A stretch of 64,000 bases of DNA, taken from assembly GCA_024803745.1 (NCBI GenBank), contig JANJXV010000024.1:15261927-15325926 (forward strand). The letters are read 5' to 3'. A program made the position numbers and the translations under genes. Positions 46,966 through 59,132 of the stretch are shown piece by piece (position 1 is the stretch's first letter; each line of letters begins with the position of its first letter). The stretch comes from Megascapheus bottae. Lineage: Eukaryota > Chordata > Mammalia > Rodentia > Geomyidae. The notes under the pieces were generated by a model, which saw only the letters and a program-made list of their open reading frames with translations, was not told where the DNA came from and did no database searches.

Positions 46966-48170
46966 AATAGTCTGAGGAAAATCCAACCTGATAATAAAAA
47001 TTAATAAATAGTAATACAACTATTGATTCTATAAAGTTCCTCTATTCATTGTCACTTAATATAATTCTTAAGCTAGTACTTGATTAAACAAGAACTAGTT
47101 AAATATGACAGAAACAGGAATTGTAAAATAAGTAAACCTAGCCAAGTTTCTACCCTGAGTCCACAATGGAGCATAATGGGAGTCAGAGAAGTGAAAGGAA
47201 TTGGCCGAGTCACTAGGCCAATAAATAAATGGTCTAGGTTTTCTTTAATCAACCATTCTCTTGATATTAACAATTACTTTTTATCATATTCTTTACACAG
47301 CCATGCTGGACTTTGTTGGATTTCTATGGTGCCTGGAGCTTCACTCAACAATGTTTTGGAGAAACTCCAAGACATGAGTTGTGATATTCGTGCCCTGATT
47401 GGGACAAAGCAGAAATGAGAACGTAATCAGAATTACATTGGTGCATGACAAAGTTATGTCAAAACCAAGGTGAGAATATAAAAAAAAAAACCTCTATAAA
47501 ATTAAAATGGATGGAGTCTTTGAGGACAAGAAACATTTCTTTTTATTATTGAGCACAGCCCAAGGGACTGCAAGGACAAAACACATGCTCTAGATGTGTA
47601 GGAGAGGGCTAAGATTTCCTCTGACTCCCACATTTGTCTCCATTGCTTAGAATCCTGGGAGATCTGGGATGTCTTAACTGAACATACAGTCTTTATTTCC
47701 ACATATTCTTTTTTATACATGTGACTACTATGATTTCATGGAAAGATTTCTGACCAATAAAGATAGAGAGGATAAAGGCTTATTTCAGCAGTTCCTCTCT
47801 GTATGCCTATCCCTTAATTTAACACTGTGCTATTCTACATATCATTTGCTTCCTGTCCCTTGTGCCAAGAACTAAGGATAAGCATTAGGCTCACTATTTC
47901 TATTACTCTCTAGCCAACCTGAACTTTCTAACTTTACCAACCTGAACAGAGCTCTGCATTATTAATCAGGTTAAATATAACAACTATGTGTTCCCAAGGC
48001 ATGGCAAGAATGCCTCCTTCCTAAACTGTTGAAGGCATCCCTCAGCACCAGGTCCATTTATACAGTGAGAATTAAGTGGAGCCCACAATTCTGAACTCAT
48101 GTCGTTTGCCAGAGTACAGTCCTGGCTACCAGACATGGGACAGGTGAAAGAGCAGCAATGTAAGGAGAGG
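46966..48170. other. Intronic sequence, no gene recognised
   Basis: A 112-codon plus-strand open frame (47080-47418) has no recognisable domain and no convincing splice sites. Confidence 0.5.
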
Positions 48171-48320
48171 AAGGAGAGGAAGAAGAGGAAGGAAGGAAGG
48201 AAGGAAGGAAGGAAGGAAGGAAGGAAGGAAGGAAGGAAGGAAGGAAGGGAGGGAGGGAGGGAGGGAGGGAGGGAGGGAGGGAGGGAGGGAGGGAGGGAGG
48301 GAGGGAGGGAGGGAGGGAGG
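48171..48320 (+). repeat. (GGAA)n passing into (GGGA)n
   Basis: After a degenerate GGAGAGGAAG lead-in there are about 15 GGAA units (48187-48247), then about 18 GGGA units to 48320. The open frame over it (Lys-Glu-Gly-Arg repeats) is the repeat translated. Confidence 0.97.
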
Positions 48321-48980
48321 GGAACAGAATTAAGAGAGAGCTAATGGAATCAGATTAGATCTATAAGGGAGCGCAGTTCAATCTTGGGCATCAAGGATCA
48401 TGTGTTTGAAGGGCATAGAGAAAATGGATGAAAAAGCTACAGGAGATGGAAGTCCCATAATTACACAGCAGTGATTTGATAGTCTCAGGAGGCATGTCCT
48501 GGATCTCACTGGATACATCACATTGAGACAATGAGGAAGAAATTCATACTTGGGAAGCTAGAGACTGACTCCAGACACTATAAGAAGGAACCAGCGCCTA
48601 GGAATTAAAACTTGCAATATAGGAAATAATTTGCTAGCAGGGATAAGGGCCACTTGTAACATCACTGAAGTACCTGTCACAGTCACTTCAGGCCAAGAAC
48701 AGCCAAGACCACTTTTAGATCACGGTCGAGAAAGACTTATTTGGTGCCATTCTGCACACAAGAAACATTATATTGCAAATGGGTTGTGGCAGACAAGGGA
48801 CCCATAAAAAAGCTATGGAACACAAAGTCCCATCAACTGTCACAGGAAGAACCACCCACTCCATGAAGACAATTGACCACATAGGGTACCACAATGCATG
48901 TTCTACAGAATGCTAAAACAGTAAGCCAAAATTATGATAAATATTTCTTAAATGTCTTAGACATTTTTCTTACATTGAAA
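48321..48980. other. Intronic sequence, no gene recognised
   Basis: Nothing identified. Confidence 0.5.
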
Positions 48981-48991
48981 ATAAAGGTGGC

Positions 48992-49176
48992 AAGGCCGGG
49001 AGTTTGGCTAGTGGTAGAGTGCTTGCCTAGCATGCATGAAGACCCGGGTTCGATTCCTCGGTACAACATACGTAGCAAAAAGCCGGAATTGGTGCTGAGG
49101 CTCAAGTGGTAGAGTGCTAGCCTTGAGAAAGGCCAAGGACAGTGCTCAAGCCCTGAGCCTAAGCCCAGGACTGGCA
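48992..49176 (+). mobile_element. ID-dimer SINE, well preserved
   Basis: GGCCGGGAGTTTGGCTAGTG (A-box area) and GACCCGGGTTCGATTCCTCG (intact B box with CpGs), second unit AAAAGCCGGAATTGGTGCTG, end CCCAGGACTGGCAA. ATAAAGGTGGC lies at 48981-48991 and again at 49233-49243 beyond the tetranucleotide repeat. Confidence 0.93.
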
Positions 49177-49226
<50 letters not shown>

Positions 49227-49232
49227 GGATAG
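49177..49232 (+). repeat. (TAGA)n microsatellite in SINE tail
   Basis: About 13 TAGA units with one GGAT variant, grown at the A-tail position of the preceding SINE and inside its target-site duplication. Confidence 0.95.
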
Positions 49233-49243
49233 ATAAAGGTGGC

Positions 49244-49440
49244 TGAGAGTGTGGCCTAGTGGTAGAGTGCTTGCCTAGCATCCATGAAACTCTGGGTTTG
49301 ATTCCTTGGTACCACATACAAAGAAAAAAGCCAGAAATGGGGCTGTGGCTCAAGTGATAGAGCACTAGCCTTGAGAAAGCTCAAGAGAAGTGCCTAGGCC
49401 CTGAGTTCAAGCCCCAGGAATGGAAAATAAACAAACAAGA
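49244..49440 (+). mobile_element. ID-dimer SINE, second of a tandem pair
   Basis: GAGAGTGTGGCCTAGTGGTA start, TGGGTTTGATTCCTTGG B box, AAAGCCAGAAATGGGGCTGT second unit, CCAGGAATGG end plus A-rich tail. ATAAAGGC (49441-49448) repeats the left flank shared with the first SINE. Confidence 0.92.
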
Positions 49441-49448
49441 ATAAAGGC

Positions 49449-50084
49449 AAAATGGAGGAAGAATTTTACCATTTGATAATTATTTTCTCTAAATATTTTT
49501 TAATTGTTGAGTCCCCATACTTGTCTACATTATATTTTCCTTCATCACATTTAAGTATCAAAATATATGAATATTTGTGGTGGACATGGATGAAAAGTGA
49601 CCTGACAAAATACAAATGGCCTTGAACACTTGTATGTTAAACTTGTCATTTAAAATATGATGTAAAAATCAACGTTAATAAATTCTTTTAAAAAAATGCA
49701 AATGGGTGTGTACTGCTGTGCACCGAATGCAGCTTGGGTCATTCCAACGTCAGTCATATCTTCCTACTAACATTCTCTAGACTAACTCACAGCAACTGAT
49801 TGTGGGCTATCATAACCATTCTTTTCTAAACTGTCTTTGCCTCCACCATAGTCAAATGCTTAAAACTCGTACCAATTATGCAATGGAACACTCCTGAAAT
49901 TTCACTGTCTACCCTAAGAGAAAAAACTCACCAAATACACGACTTCTTCAGCAGTTGCACCATATTTTGTCAATGCTAAAAAAGGATGAAGAGTGAATTA
50001 TAACAGAATCTACACAGGGACCCCATTGACTTGTCCAGATGGCCAACGGCAGAGGGAAGGGATGCAAGGCTTTTTGTTTTTCAT
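49449..50084. other. Intronic sequence, no gene recognised
   Basis: Nothing identified. Confidence 0.5.
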
Positions 50085-50310
50085 TTCTTATTTAATGTTG
50101 TTATTATAAAGATGATTACAGTTGAGTTATAGTTCCAATGAGTATATTTTTTTTGGACAATGTCATCCCTTCCTTAGCTCTCTCCTAGTTTTCCCCTCCT
50201 GTCCCCACCCATAAGTTATACAGTTCACTTTTATGCAGTGAGTCTAGCGAGTATGACTATTGCACTAATTTACTCTTCTTCCTTCCATTGAGATGAAAGG
50301 TTCTAAAGAC
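50085..50310 (-). mobile_element. L1 3' UTR fragment
   Basis: TTATTATAAAGATGATTACA followed by the pyrimidine-rich CCTAGTTTTCCCCTCCTGTC and CCCACCCATAAGTT matches the reverse of the L1 purine-rich 3' UTR seen elsewhere in the window. Confidence 0.55.
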
Positions 50311-51274
50311 AGTCTAAAGGTAACTCACCGCAATGTTATGCTATGAGACCCACTAGGAAGCAACTATGCAAACAGATCATACTGGTAAGCAGCAATCTAT
50401 ACCACTAGGGATCTCTGACAAGAGGTTGGAGATTGGTTCCAGGACTTCAGAATTGCAGGAAAGCTTTAAATAAATGGATGTACTATTTGCATATCACCCT
50501 TACACACATCTTCCTTTATACTTGAAATCACTTCTAAATTACATATGTTAACTAGTACAATATAAATACTTTGTCAATAGTTATGCTGTATTATTTAGAG
50601 AATAATGATGAGAAATAGGTTTGTACCTGTCCAATACAACCATAAGTAAAATATGCTTTACCAAATACACGGTAGATGAATAAGAGGTGACACTTGCAAT
50701 GCTCAACAGCTGGAAAGATTTTTGACACAGGAGGGCGCTTCAGCAAGACTTGCCTGCATATCACTTTATTTGCATAATCTTAACATAGTGTTCAGCTGCA
50801 GGGGAATCCAATTTGTGCATTTTTGAACTTTCTGAATTATTTAAAAAAGTGTACATCTGCCACTGGTTGAATAGCTAGCTAACTGTATTCTGAAGAATGT
50901 ATGGATGGAAATCAGGCTATCAACAGCAGATAGGCTAACTTACAATTCATCTAGGGTACAGAATCTACCCCCAAATAATTCAGAAATTTCTACTACTACT
51001 TCAAACACCCAGAAATGATTCTGCAATTTCAATCGCTGAAAAGTGGGGATACAATTATGTTCATCCAAAATGTCTCCAAAACAAGTTGTCTATAATTAAG
51101 AGGAAACAGATATGCTTACAAAAATAGAAAAAGCAATGGGTAAGCCTCAAAAATACAATTAAGTTTTTATAGCTGTTGTGCTATATCGTGCCCTAACAAG
51201 CAAGGAAAAATGAACACACTAACTTTTTGCTTTTAAATATTCTCATCCATCAGTTCTGCAAATAAAAGCAAAGG
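50311..51274. other. Intronic sequence, no gene recognised
   Basis: Nothing identified. Confidence 0.5.
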
Positions 51275-51345
51275 GCGAGAGGAACTGTAACCCCTCTATA
51301 TATTAACCTGACAATAAAATAATAATGGAAAAAAAAAGCAAAAGG
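51275..51345 (+). mobile_element. Short L1 3' end
   Basis: AACTGTAACCCCTCTATATA then TTAACCTGACAATAAAATAA is the extreme L1 3' terminus as at 41.3 and 60.1 kb. Truncated to under 80 bp. Confidence 0.65.
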
Positions 51346-53603
51346 TGCAGTAGCTCTGGCAAACCCAGCAAAGCAGTAAGAAGGCAGTAGGGGGCACATG
51401 CAAGTGTAGTGCATATGCATGATTTGGATGGGAAAACAGCGATTCTAAAATCATATAAAATCCGATTACTGAAATACATCCATTTAGAAAAGGCAACATG
51501 CACCATGAAGCCCTTCATACCTCAGAAATTTGGTACACCAATGAGATGTGATCGAGTGGGTTACACAGCAGAGTGTAGCCAGAAGTTTTGACAATGTGCT
51601 GAAGTAGCCACCGGAAGGCAGATGAGGAGCTTATAAAGGCTCTTTCTCTTTCCTTGGATGAATCCCTTTCAACTTTTCCATAGTCATCCTCTCTGATCTG
51701 AAATTCATTTTTTTCCTCTTCTCAGGAAGTTCTTTTTCTCTGCTCATTTCATCTTCCTCATCTTATTTCCTCACTTATGCCCTGAATGGGCTAAAACATA
51801 TGGCACTTAGTAGAGTTCTGTGCTTCACAGTTCAAAGAATTTGAGTATTTCACATTTCAGACTCCAGGAGTCTCCAAGAATTCCTCCCACCCCGCCTGCA
51901 CTCGTGGTCTGACAGCTCTTTGCCTACTGATCAATAGCAGCATATGAGGTTTCCTACCCTGAGTTAGGAAATACATTCCCAATTCTTCCCATCCTTCCCC
52001 ATGATGCAGCTCACCAGTCTTTTACCCACTTTTCTAATTTTCTATTTCTTAAGCATGAAGAGCAGTGGGTGCTGAACATTTCATATAATTGGTGTAATAA
52101 CTGTGGTGCTTTGTGCTGAGATGTTTAATTTAAAAAAAAATAGTACTACTGTTATAGGATCTCATACTGAAGAGCTTTACACTGTGGGTGATAGCCCAAT
52201 AAAGCATTATGTCTCCCAATGAAGTTAGATTTCCAAGTGGCTCTTGTCTACTGAATCTGGTTTTCTACAAAATGACCATGATATAGCTAAACAAAACTAA
52301 TCTCTGAAATTCATTTTTTTCCAAAATCCATACTTCTTGCCTTCACATCTCTTATCTCTCTATCCTTCATTATAACCAGTTTATTGCTGCATGGTTTGAC
52401 CATTAAAGTACTCTTTCAGAAAATTAGAAATATTATCTAAATCTCTCAGTACAAATGAATAAAAACAGATGGAAGACAGATTTTACAAAGAAGTTTCTTT
52501 CTAGCTAATGCCATTGTTTCCTATCCCCATTCGTTATTTGGCTTTGAATTAAAAAAACACAGTAGGAAATTCTTTACAACAAAATTTAGCTATTAATTTA
52601 TTTTGAGTTTGTTAAAACATTACAAACAGAATACAAGGTTATGATTTCACTGGAATTCTTGAAGAGTAAATACCATGTAACCACATTTGGTTGGCTAGTT
52701 CATTATTCGATTCTGTACAGAATGTAGAACTCTTTTATATAATTCGACAGATGTTAACCAAAAGACATTCCTTCTACCAGAATGAGTTCCCATCTTTAAA
52801 CTAAATCCTTCCTTGTGAATCCTAAAAAAATAGTATCCCATACTCAGAGAAATGCAGCTAGAAAGGAACCCATCATAATCCTCCGTATCATATTTTTTTC
52901 AATACACAATAGAAGGTAATCCCCTCAACCTTTCCATTTTAACTAACGATTTGTATTATACAGCAAAATATCTTCACCTAACTTTTCAACTGCAATGTGA
53001 CTCTTACCTATATATTTAAACTCTCGACTCTCAGTTCATTCAAATTCCATTTTAATTTGGTCATCCAAAGCAATACTTCCCTCTTACCTGTCTTTTAAGA
53101 ACAGTGAACGCAAAGTATATTACTGTTTGGTCCTTCTAATGCACATTACCTTTGTGAGAGGCAAACAGGAATGTTTGTGCGATCTGAGCTCTGAGCAATT
53201 CCTGTATGCACTATTGGATGAACAGAGGTATCTTGCTTCAACTTTGACAACTACATGCCATACAACCCAAATATAACTTCTCTAAAACAAGCCCTACACA
53301 AAGACCATAAAGTTACAATCTGGTGTGTGTCACAGCTGTGAGGAGTCTGACAAGTAATCTGGCACCAGCAATATAGTACTGAGGATTGTGAATGATTTAT
53401 ATCTTATATAAATCAGAGATGAGTTAATATTATTCCTGTTGTCATTCCCTGAGTTTCAGAAATGTTTTATTAAATGAGAGAGCAAAGAGTACAAGACCAA
53501 AAAACAGACAAGAATGCACAATGCATCAACCCTTTACTGACGCTTCTGTGTAGACTATGGGTAGATCATGGAGGGGTAATATACACAGGAAGACAGAATT
53601 AGA
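51346..53603. other. Intronic sequence, no gene recognised
   Basis: About 2.3 kb with no recognisable repeat or exon. TACCACCAGT-like or coding-like signals were looked for and not found. Confidence 0.5.
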
Positions 53604-53929
53604 ATTGTCATTCTAATATCTTTTTTCATTTTTGAGTTCTTACCCTTTTTTATTGTTTTTTTCATATATTTTTATTGTAATTAATAGAAGGGTTACATTA
53701 TATTCACCAGATAGAAGGTGCATTATTTCACATACACTGATACTCTCTCTCATGTCTTGGTCCCCATTTCCCATCCCCACCCTTGCCTCTCATGTTGTTT
53801 TCCCCCCTTCCCTATCGAATTTCAAATAACCAATCAATCACATATAGAATATATCAGATAACAAGGTGAAATACTGTAACAATATGAGATAACCAAGGGA
53901 CAACAAGAGATGAGAGATAACATAGTACA

Positions 53930-54123
53930 GGCCGGGAGTTTGGTCTAGTGGCAGAGTGCTTGCCTAGCTTGCATGAAGACGTTGGTTCGATTCCTCAGTA
54001 CCACATGTATAGAAAAAAAAAATTCAGAAGTGGTGCTGAGGCTCAAATGGTAGAGCGCTATCCTTGAGAAAGTCCAAGGACAATGTTCAGGCCCTGAGCT
54101 CAAGCCCAGGACTGGCAAAAAAA
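53930..54123 (+). mobile_element. ID-dimer SINE nested in L1 copy 1
   Basis: GGCCGGGAGTTTGGTCTAGT start, GGTTCGATTCCTCAGTACCA B-box area, GAAGTGGTGCTGAGGCTCAA second unit, CCCAGGACTGGC plus poly(A). GAGATAACATAGTACA at 53914-53929 is repeated at 54252-54267 after the (GA)n. The unbroken L1 copy 2 shows the empty site (near 57140). Confidence 0.95.
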
Positions 54124-54177
54124 AAAAAAAAAGAAGAGAGAAAGAGAGAGAGAGGGAGAGAGGGGGGTGGGGGGAGA

Positions 54178-54251
<74 letters not shown>
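54124..54251 (+). repeat. (GA)n expansion in SINE tail
   Basis: Begins in the SINE poly(A), passes through a GAGAGGGGGGTGGGGGGAGA patch, then runs as almost pure GA for about 75 nt to the target-site duplication. Confidence 0.97.
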
Positions 54252-54259
<8 letters not shown>

Positions 54260-55024
54260 ATAGTACATTAAAGACAACAATCACTCATTATATGGCTTTT
54301 GTTCCTATATCCTGGAGGTCCTTTCATTTAACGGCATATTATATGGCCTTATGTATCTAGGTTTTGTTCTATTGTAAATCTCTGCTAGAAGAGCCCAAAG
54401 TTTCTACTGATTATGACAAATGAGGGAAACCATTGAGCCTATGTTCCTTTGAGTCTGGCTTACTTCACTTAATATTTTTTCCACATCTTTCCATTTCCTT
54501 ACAAATGGGGCAATGCCATTCTTTATGACAGCAGCATAGAATTCCATTGTGTATAAATACCACATCTTGTTGATCCACTCATCAACTGAGGGACATCTGG
54601 ACTGGTTCCATATCTTTGCTATGGTAAATAGTGCTGCAAGGAACATCGTTATGCTAGTGGATTTAGTATGCCCTTGTTTCTGGATGATTGGGTAAATGCC
54701 AAGTAGTGGAATTGCTGGGTCTTAGGGGAGGTCTACGTTTAGTCTTTTGAGGAAGTGCCATACTGCTTTCCATAGTGGTTGAGTGAGTTCTCACTCCCAC
54801 CAACAGTGTAGTAGTGATCCCTCCTGGCCACATCCCCTTCAGCATCTGTTGTTATTAGATTTCTTGATCCTGGCCATTGAAACTGGAGTGAGGTAGAACC
54901 TTAGAGTTGTTTTGATTTGCATTTCTTTTATGGCCAGAGATGTCGAGCATTTCTTCATTGTCACTCTAATATTGAGGCCAACTTTGGCCCAAGAACCAAA
55001 TTTACCTTTTTTCAAAGGAAATGG

Positions 55025-55503
55025 TGTTGGGAGCCGAGTGCAGGGTCAGGCTGGCCCATGAATCTGCATCATTGAGTAAGATAACCACATGAAGAAAAGA
55101 GCTGTCATGTATGAATGCCATGCCTAACTTTGAGCTATATATTGTCAGTATTGTGAATCACTTTCTGCTGAGACTTGATTACCATTGGGAACAAATGTAT
55201 TATTGCTTTATCACTCTCTGCTGAGACCTATAGTGAAAGTAAACACGTGGACCTCCCCTGCCTTGCCTACCTTTGTGCTGTTAGGCTCCTGCACCCTACA
55301 TTAGCACCCTACATTGTACTTCCTCAATAAACAAGTTCCTGCCTTGACAGGTCTCCCTAATGTGTCTGATTGTCCTCTGGCGAGGGAGGGCTAGGAGCTG
55401 TCAGTCAGTCAGCCCTCTCTTTTCTTGGCTCCATCCTGGTTGGGGAGTGTTCTCTCTATCCCTCCTGCAGGTTGGTAGGGACCAAGGACTAAAAATCCTG
55501 ACA
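55025..55503 (+). mobile_element. Solo LTR, ERV2/IAP-like
   Basis: It starts TGTTGGGAGCCGAG, the terminal sequence type of rodent IAP-class (ERV2/ERVK) LTRs. An AATAAA signal is at 55326-55331, followed by a C/T-rich downstream block, and it ends in CTGACA. No internal retroviral genes follow, so it is a solo LTR. The flanks (AAATGG before, AATGAT after) give no clear duplication. Described only as an old non-coding relic. Confidence 0.7.
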
Positions 55504-55564
55504 AATGATACTCATGTATATACTAGTAGCCTTTGTCCTCCAATGGCAGTCAAGAACTATGAGA

Positions 55565-55800
<236 letters not shown>

Positions 55801-56863
55801 AATTTAGGATACAATCATTTCTTAATTGCTGTGCCATTTGTACAGTTCCAGTAGTTTCAATATTTTACTTTAGAAGCATTTCAAAGTACATATCCCAGAA
55901 AGCACAGCTTCTAAACATGGCTTTTTTTTTTTTCAGCCTACTTACCCACACTTACTGCCTGAGGAAAAAGCCTGGCACTGGGCACTGCTTTGGGTGAAAC
56001 TGTAACTGCAGGCAGTGGTTATTTTCCAGCTATCCCTCCTGGTTTCCTCATGATAAATTCCCACCACAGAAAAGCAAAGCCCATAGAACATTCATGAAAG
56101 TAAAACAAGAGGAGAAAACATGCCAATGTATGTAAAATGAACAGTACTTTAACATTATCATTACTACTGTTATTATTATTATTATATTTCAGTAAATTAT
56201 GGCTCCAATTTTAAAAGGATTTAAGGATCTGTACATATATAAGTTAAAAAATGAACTATACTTATAATGATACTCTCATTTTTGTAAATTTCTTCTCTAC
56301 CAAAGAATTCAAACCAATTATATATTCCTGAAATATACTTACACCCCTACTTTCCTCCAGGCTCTGAAATTTCATTTAAAAAATGCAATAAAAGCAAGCA
56401 ATTTTAAGTACTGGGATGAGTTTCAGTATTCACCACTTGAAACATCTTTCTCCTAAGGTAATAAGATAAGTAACCCACAAGTCTGTGTGTTAAGAATCAC
56501 CCTAAAAGTAAACAGTAAACAGACCAAGTAAATGCTTGAAGGAGCTGTTAAAAAGCCCAATTTACAGATAAATTGAAATAAAGAAAAGCTTGATACCTTT
56601 ACTAAACAAAACAATATGTGGCTCACACACGAATAACAAAATGCCAGTCATTTCCCAAATTTAAGACTAAATTTAAGGACAATTGCTTGGAATTCTGATC
56701 ATATTTTTGCCTTGAGAAATGGGCTCCAGCAGCCTGCAAGCACTGCAGGAGGTTTCTTTTCACTCAGTCTCAGAGGCTGATGACACTGCACTGGTAGGGA
56801 AGGTCTACTTTTCCTGTACACATTCAACTGTCATATACACAGTTTATAGTTTCAGATGTCTTG
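55801..56863. other. Intronic sequence, no gene recognised
   Basis: Nothing identified beyond a short T-run (55922-55934) and an ATT-repeat near 56170. Confidence 0.5.
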
Positions 56864-56879
56864 AGAACATCTTTCTTTT

Positions 56880-58543
56880 TTTATATTTTTTATTATAATT
56901 AATAAAAGGGTTACATGATATTTGCCAGATAGAAGGTGCATTAATTCACATACATTGATACCCTTTCACATGTCTTGGTACCCATTTCCCTCCCCCCCAC
57001 CCACCACCCACCCCCCATCTTGGTTTTCCCCCCTTCCCTATCAAATTTCAAATAACCAAATACAAATAAATTCAATACAGATAACAAAGTGAGATACTAT
57101 AACAATATGAGATACCCAAGGGACAGCAAAGGAGATGAGAGACAACATAGTACATTAAGGACAACAATCACTCGTTATATGGCTTTTGTTTCAATATCCT
57201 GGAGGTCCTTTCAATTAGCTTCATACTATATGGACTTATGTATCAAGGTTTTGCTCTAGTACAGATCTCTGCTAGTAGAGTACAACGTTTCTACTGATTA
57301 TCACAAATGGGGGAAACCATTAAGCCCAAGTTCCTTTGAGTCTGGCTTACTTCACTTAATATGATTTTTTTCTAAGTCTTTCCATTTCCTAACAAATGGG
57401 TCGATGTCATTCTTTCTGACAGCAGAATAGAATTCCATTGTGTACAAATACCACAACTTGTTGATCCACTCATCAACTGAGGGACATCTAGGTTGACTCC
57501 ATATCTTTGCTATGGTGAATAGTGCTGCAATGAACATTGTTGTGCTAGTGGATTTAGTATGCTCTTGTTTCTGGATGGTTGGGTAAATGCCAATTAGTGG
57601 AATTGCTGGATCATAGGGGAGTTCTATGTTTAGCCTTTTGAGGCACTGCCATACTGCTTTCCATAGTGGTTGAACGAGTTTGCACTCCCATCAACAGTGT
57701 AGTAGTGATCCCTCCTGGCCACATTCCCTTCAGCATCTGTTATTATTCATTTTCCTGATCCTGGCCATTCTAACTGGAGTGAGGTGGAATCTTAGAGTTG
57801 TTTTGATTTGCATTTCTTTTATGACCAGAGATGTTGAGCATTTCTTCATGTGTCTGTAGGCCATTTTTGTTTCTTCTTCAGAGAAGACTCTCTTTAAGTC
57901 TTTGGCCCATTTTTTAATGGGATGGTTGTTACTTTGGAGATTAGTTTTGGAGTGATTCAATTTTTTGAGTTGTTGATATATTTTAGATATGAGGCCTTTG
58001 TCCGTTGTTTGGTTGGTGAAGATCTTCTCCCACTCTGTAGGCTTCCTAATTAATTTACTAGCTATGTCCTTTGCCATACAAAAGCTCTGCAGTTTAATGC
58101 AGTCCCACTTATCCAGACTTTGTCTGATTTGTTGTGATTCTTGGTCCTTATTAAGAAAGTTTCAACCTGTGCCAAGGAGGCCTAGTGTATCTCCTATTCC
58201 TTCTTGTAAAGTTTTCAGTGTGTCAGTTTTTACCTCCAGGTCTTTGATCCATTTGGAGTTCATTCTAGTGCAGGATGACAAAGAAGGATCCAACTTTAGT
58301 TTTCTGCAGATGCTTAACCAGTTCTGCCAGCACAACTTGTTGAAGAGGCTGTCTTTCTTCCATTCTATTTTTTTGGCTCCCTTGTCAAAGATTAGGTGGC
58401 CATAGGTCTGTGGTTTAATATCTGGGTCCTCACTTCTATTCCATTGGTCTTCAGGCCTGTTCTTGTGCCACTACCAAGTTGTTTTGATAATTATAGCCCT
58501 GTAATAAGAGTCTAAAGTTTGGAATTGAAATTCTTCCAGCGCT
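56880..58543 (-). mobile_element. 5'-truncated L1 copy 2, 1.66 kb, uninterrupted
   Basis: Minus-strand ORF2 C-terminal region: a frame at 57730-58077 contains KPTEWEKIF, KGLISKIYQQLK, WAKDLKR and HMKKCSTS followed by [11 protein letters not shown], standard L1 ORF2 landmarks, ending at RC-stop. Further ORF2 end at 57352-57537, then the 3' UTR. AGAACATCTTTCTTTT at 56864-56879 and 58544-58559 is a perfect 16-bp duplication. The junction TTTT|AT fits the L1 endonuclease preference for a minus-strand insertion. Confidence 0.96.
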
Positions 58544-58611
58544 AGAACATCTTTCTTTTATGTCATGCCTCTGATCAAGGAAAACAAAGGTTCAGCAAGA
58601 ATAAAAACCTG

Positions 58612-58804
58612 GGGCCAGAGTTTAGCCTAGTGGTAGAGTGTTTGCCTGGCATGCACCAAGACCAGGGTTTTATTCCTCAATACCACATACATAGAAAAAA
58701 GCCAGAAGTGGTGCTGAGGCTCAAATGGTAGAGCTCTAGCCCTGAGAAAAGACCAAGGACAGTGCTCAGGCCCTGAACTCAAGCCCAGACTGGGGAAAAA
58801 AAAA
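58612..58804 (+). mobile_element. ID-dimer SINE with 15-bp target-site duplication
   Basis: GGGCCAGAGTTTAGCCTAGT start, AGAAAAAAGCCAGAAGTGGT second unit, AAGCCCAGACTGGGG plus poly(A). AAGAATAAAAACCTG lies at 58597-58611 and 58805-58819. Confidence 0.95.
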
Positions 58805-59132
58805 AAAGAATAAAAACCTGCCCAACAGTGCATAGCAAGAAAAAAATATATGGGGATAAGAAATTGTGTTGCCCAATTCATGTTTTCTACACTTGATTTG
58901 TTTGTTCCTGTTTTATTTTGTATTTTAAGCTTGCAAAGAAAAGAGAACCCCATGTTCTCGGATAGGAAACAGGAAAAGGTGCAATAACTTTGGGTTTGTG
59001 AAGCTGCTTAAAGAAACAGAGACTTGTCCTAGGACGATGAGAAGTAAAACAATTGGGAATGATGAAGGCAATTGGCCCTTAGGATAGAAGGATGGGGTTA
59101 GTCAAATCTCTCCTGATTCAAAATCAGTTGGA

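Larger units (their letters stand above)
53620..54956 (-). mobile_element. 5'-truncated L1 copy 1, target-site duplication intact
   Basis: The minus strand carries the end of ORF2 (a frame at 54404-54646 with ALFTIAKIWNQ and WYLYTMEFYAA, the usual mammalian ORF2 C-terminal words) and the 3' UTR. ATTGTCATTCTAATAT (53604-53619) and ATTGTCACTCTAATAT (54957-54972) form a 16-bp duplication with one mismatch. A SINE plus (GA)n is nested inside. Several private stops. Confidence 0.93.

Noticed and set aside
48992..49064. tRNA-Ala-like sequence with A and B boxes
   Set aside because: It is the first unit of an ID-dimer SINE with a second unit, tail and target-site duplication, not a tRNA gene.
48171..49236. 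Regular short repeats as a CRISPR array
   Set aside because: They are uninterrupted microsatellites with no unique spacers, in rodent DNA.
54064..54284. Open frames of 64-111 codons rich in Ser/Leu or Arg/Glu
   Set aside because: They are the (GA)n repeat and the nested SINE translated in several frames.
57989..58405. 138-codon plus-strand open frame
   Set aside because: Antisense shadow of the L1 ORF2 region; the real coding words are on the minus strand.
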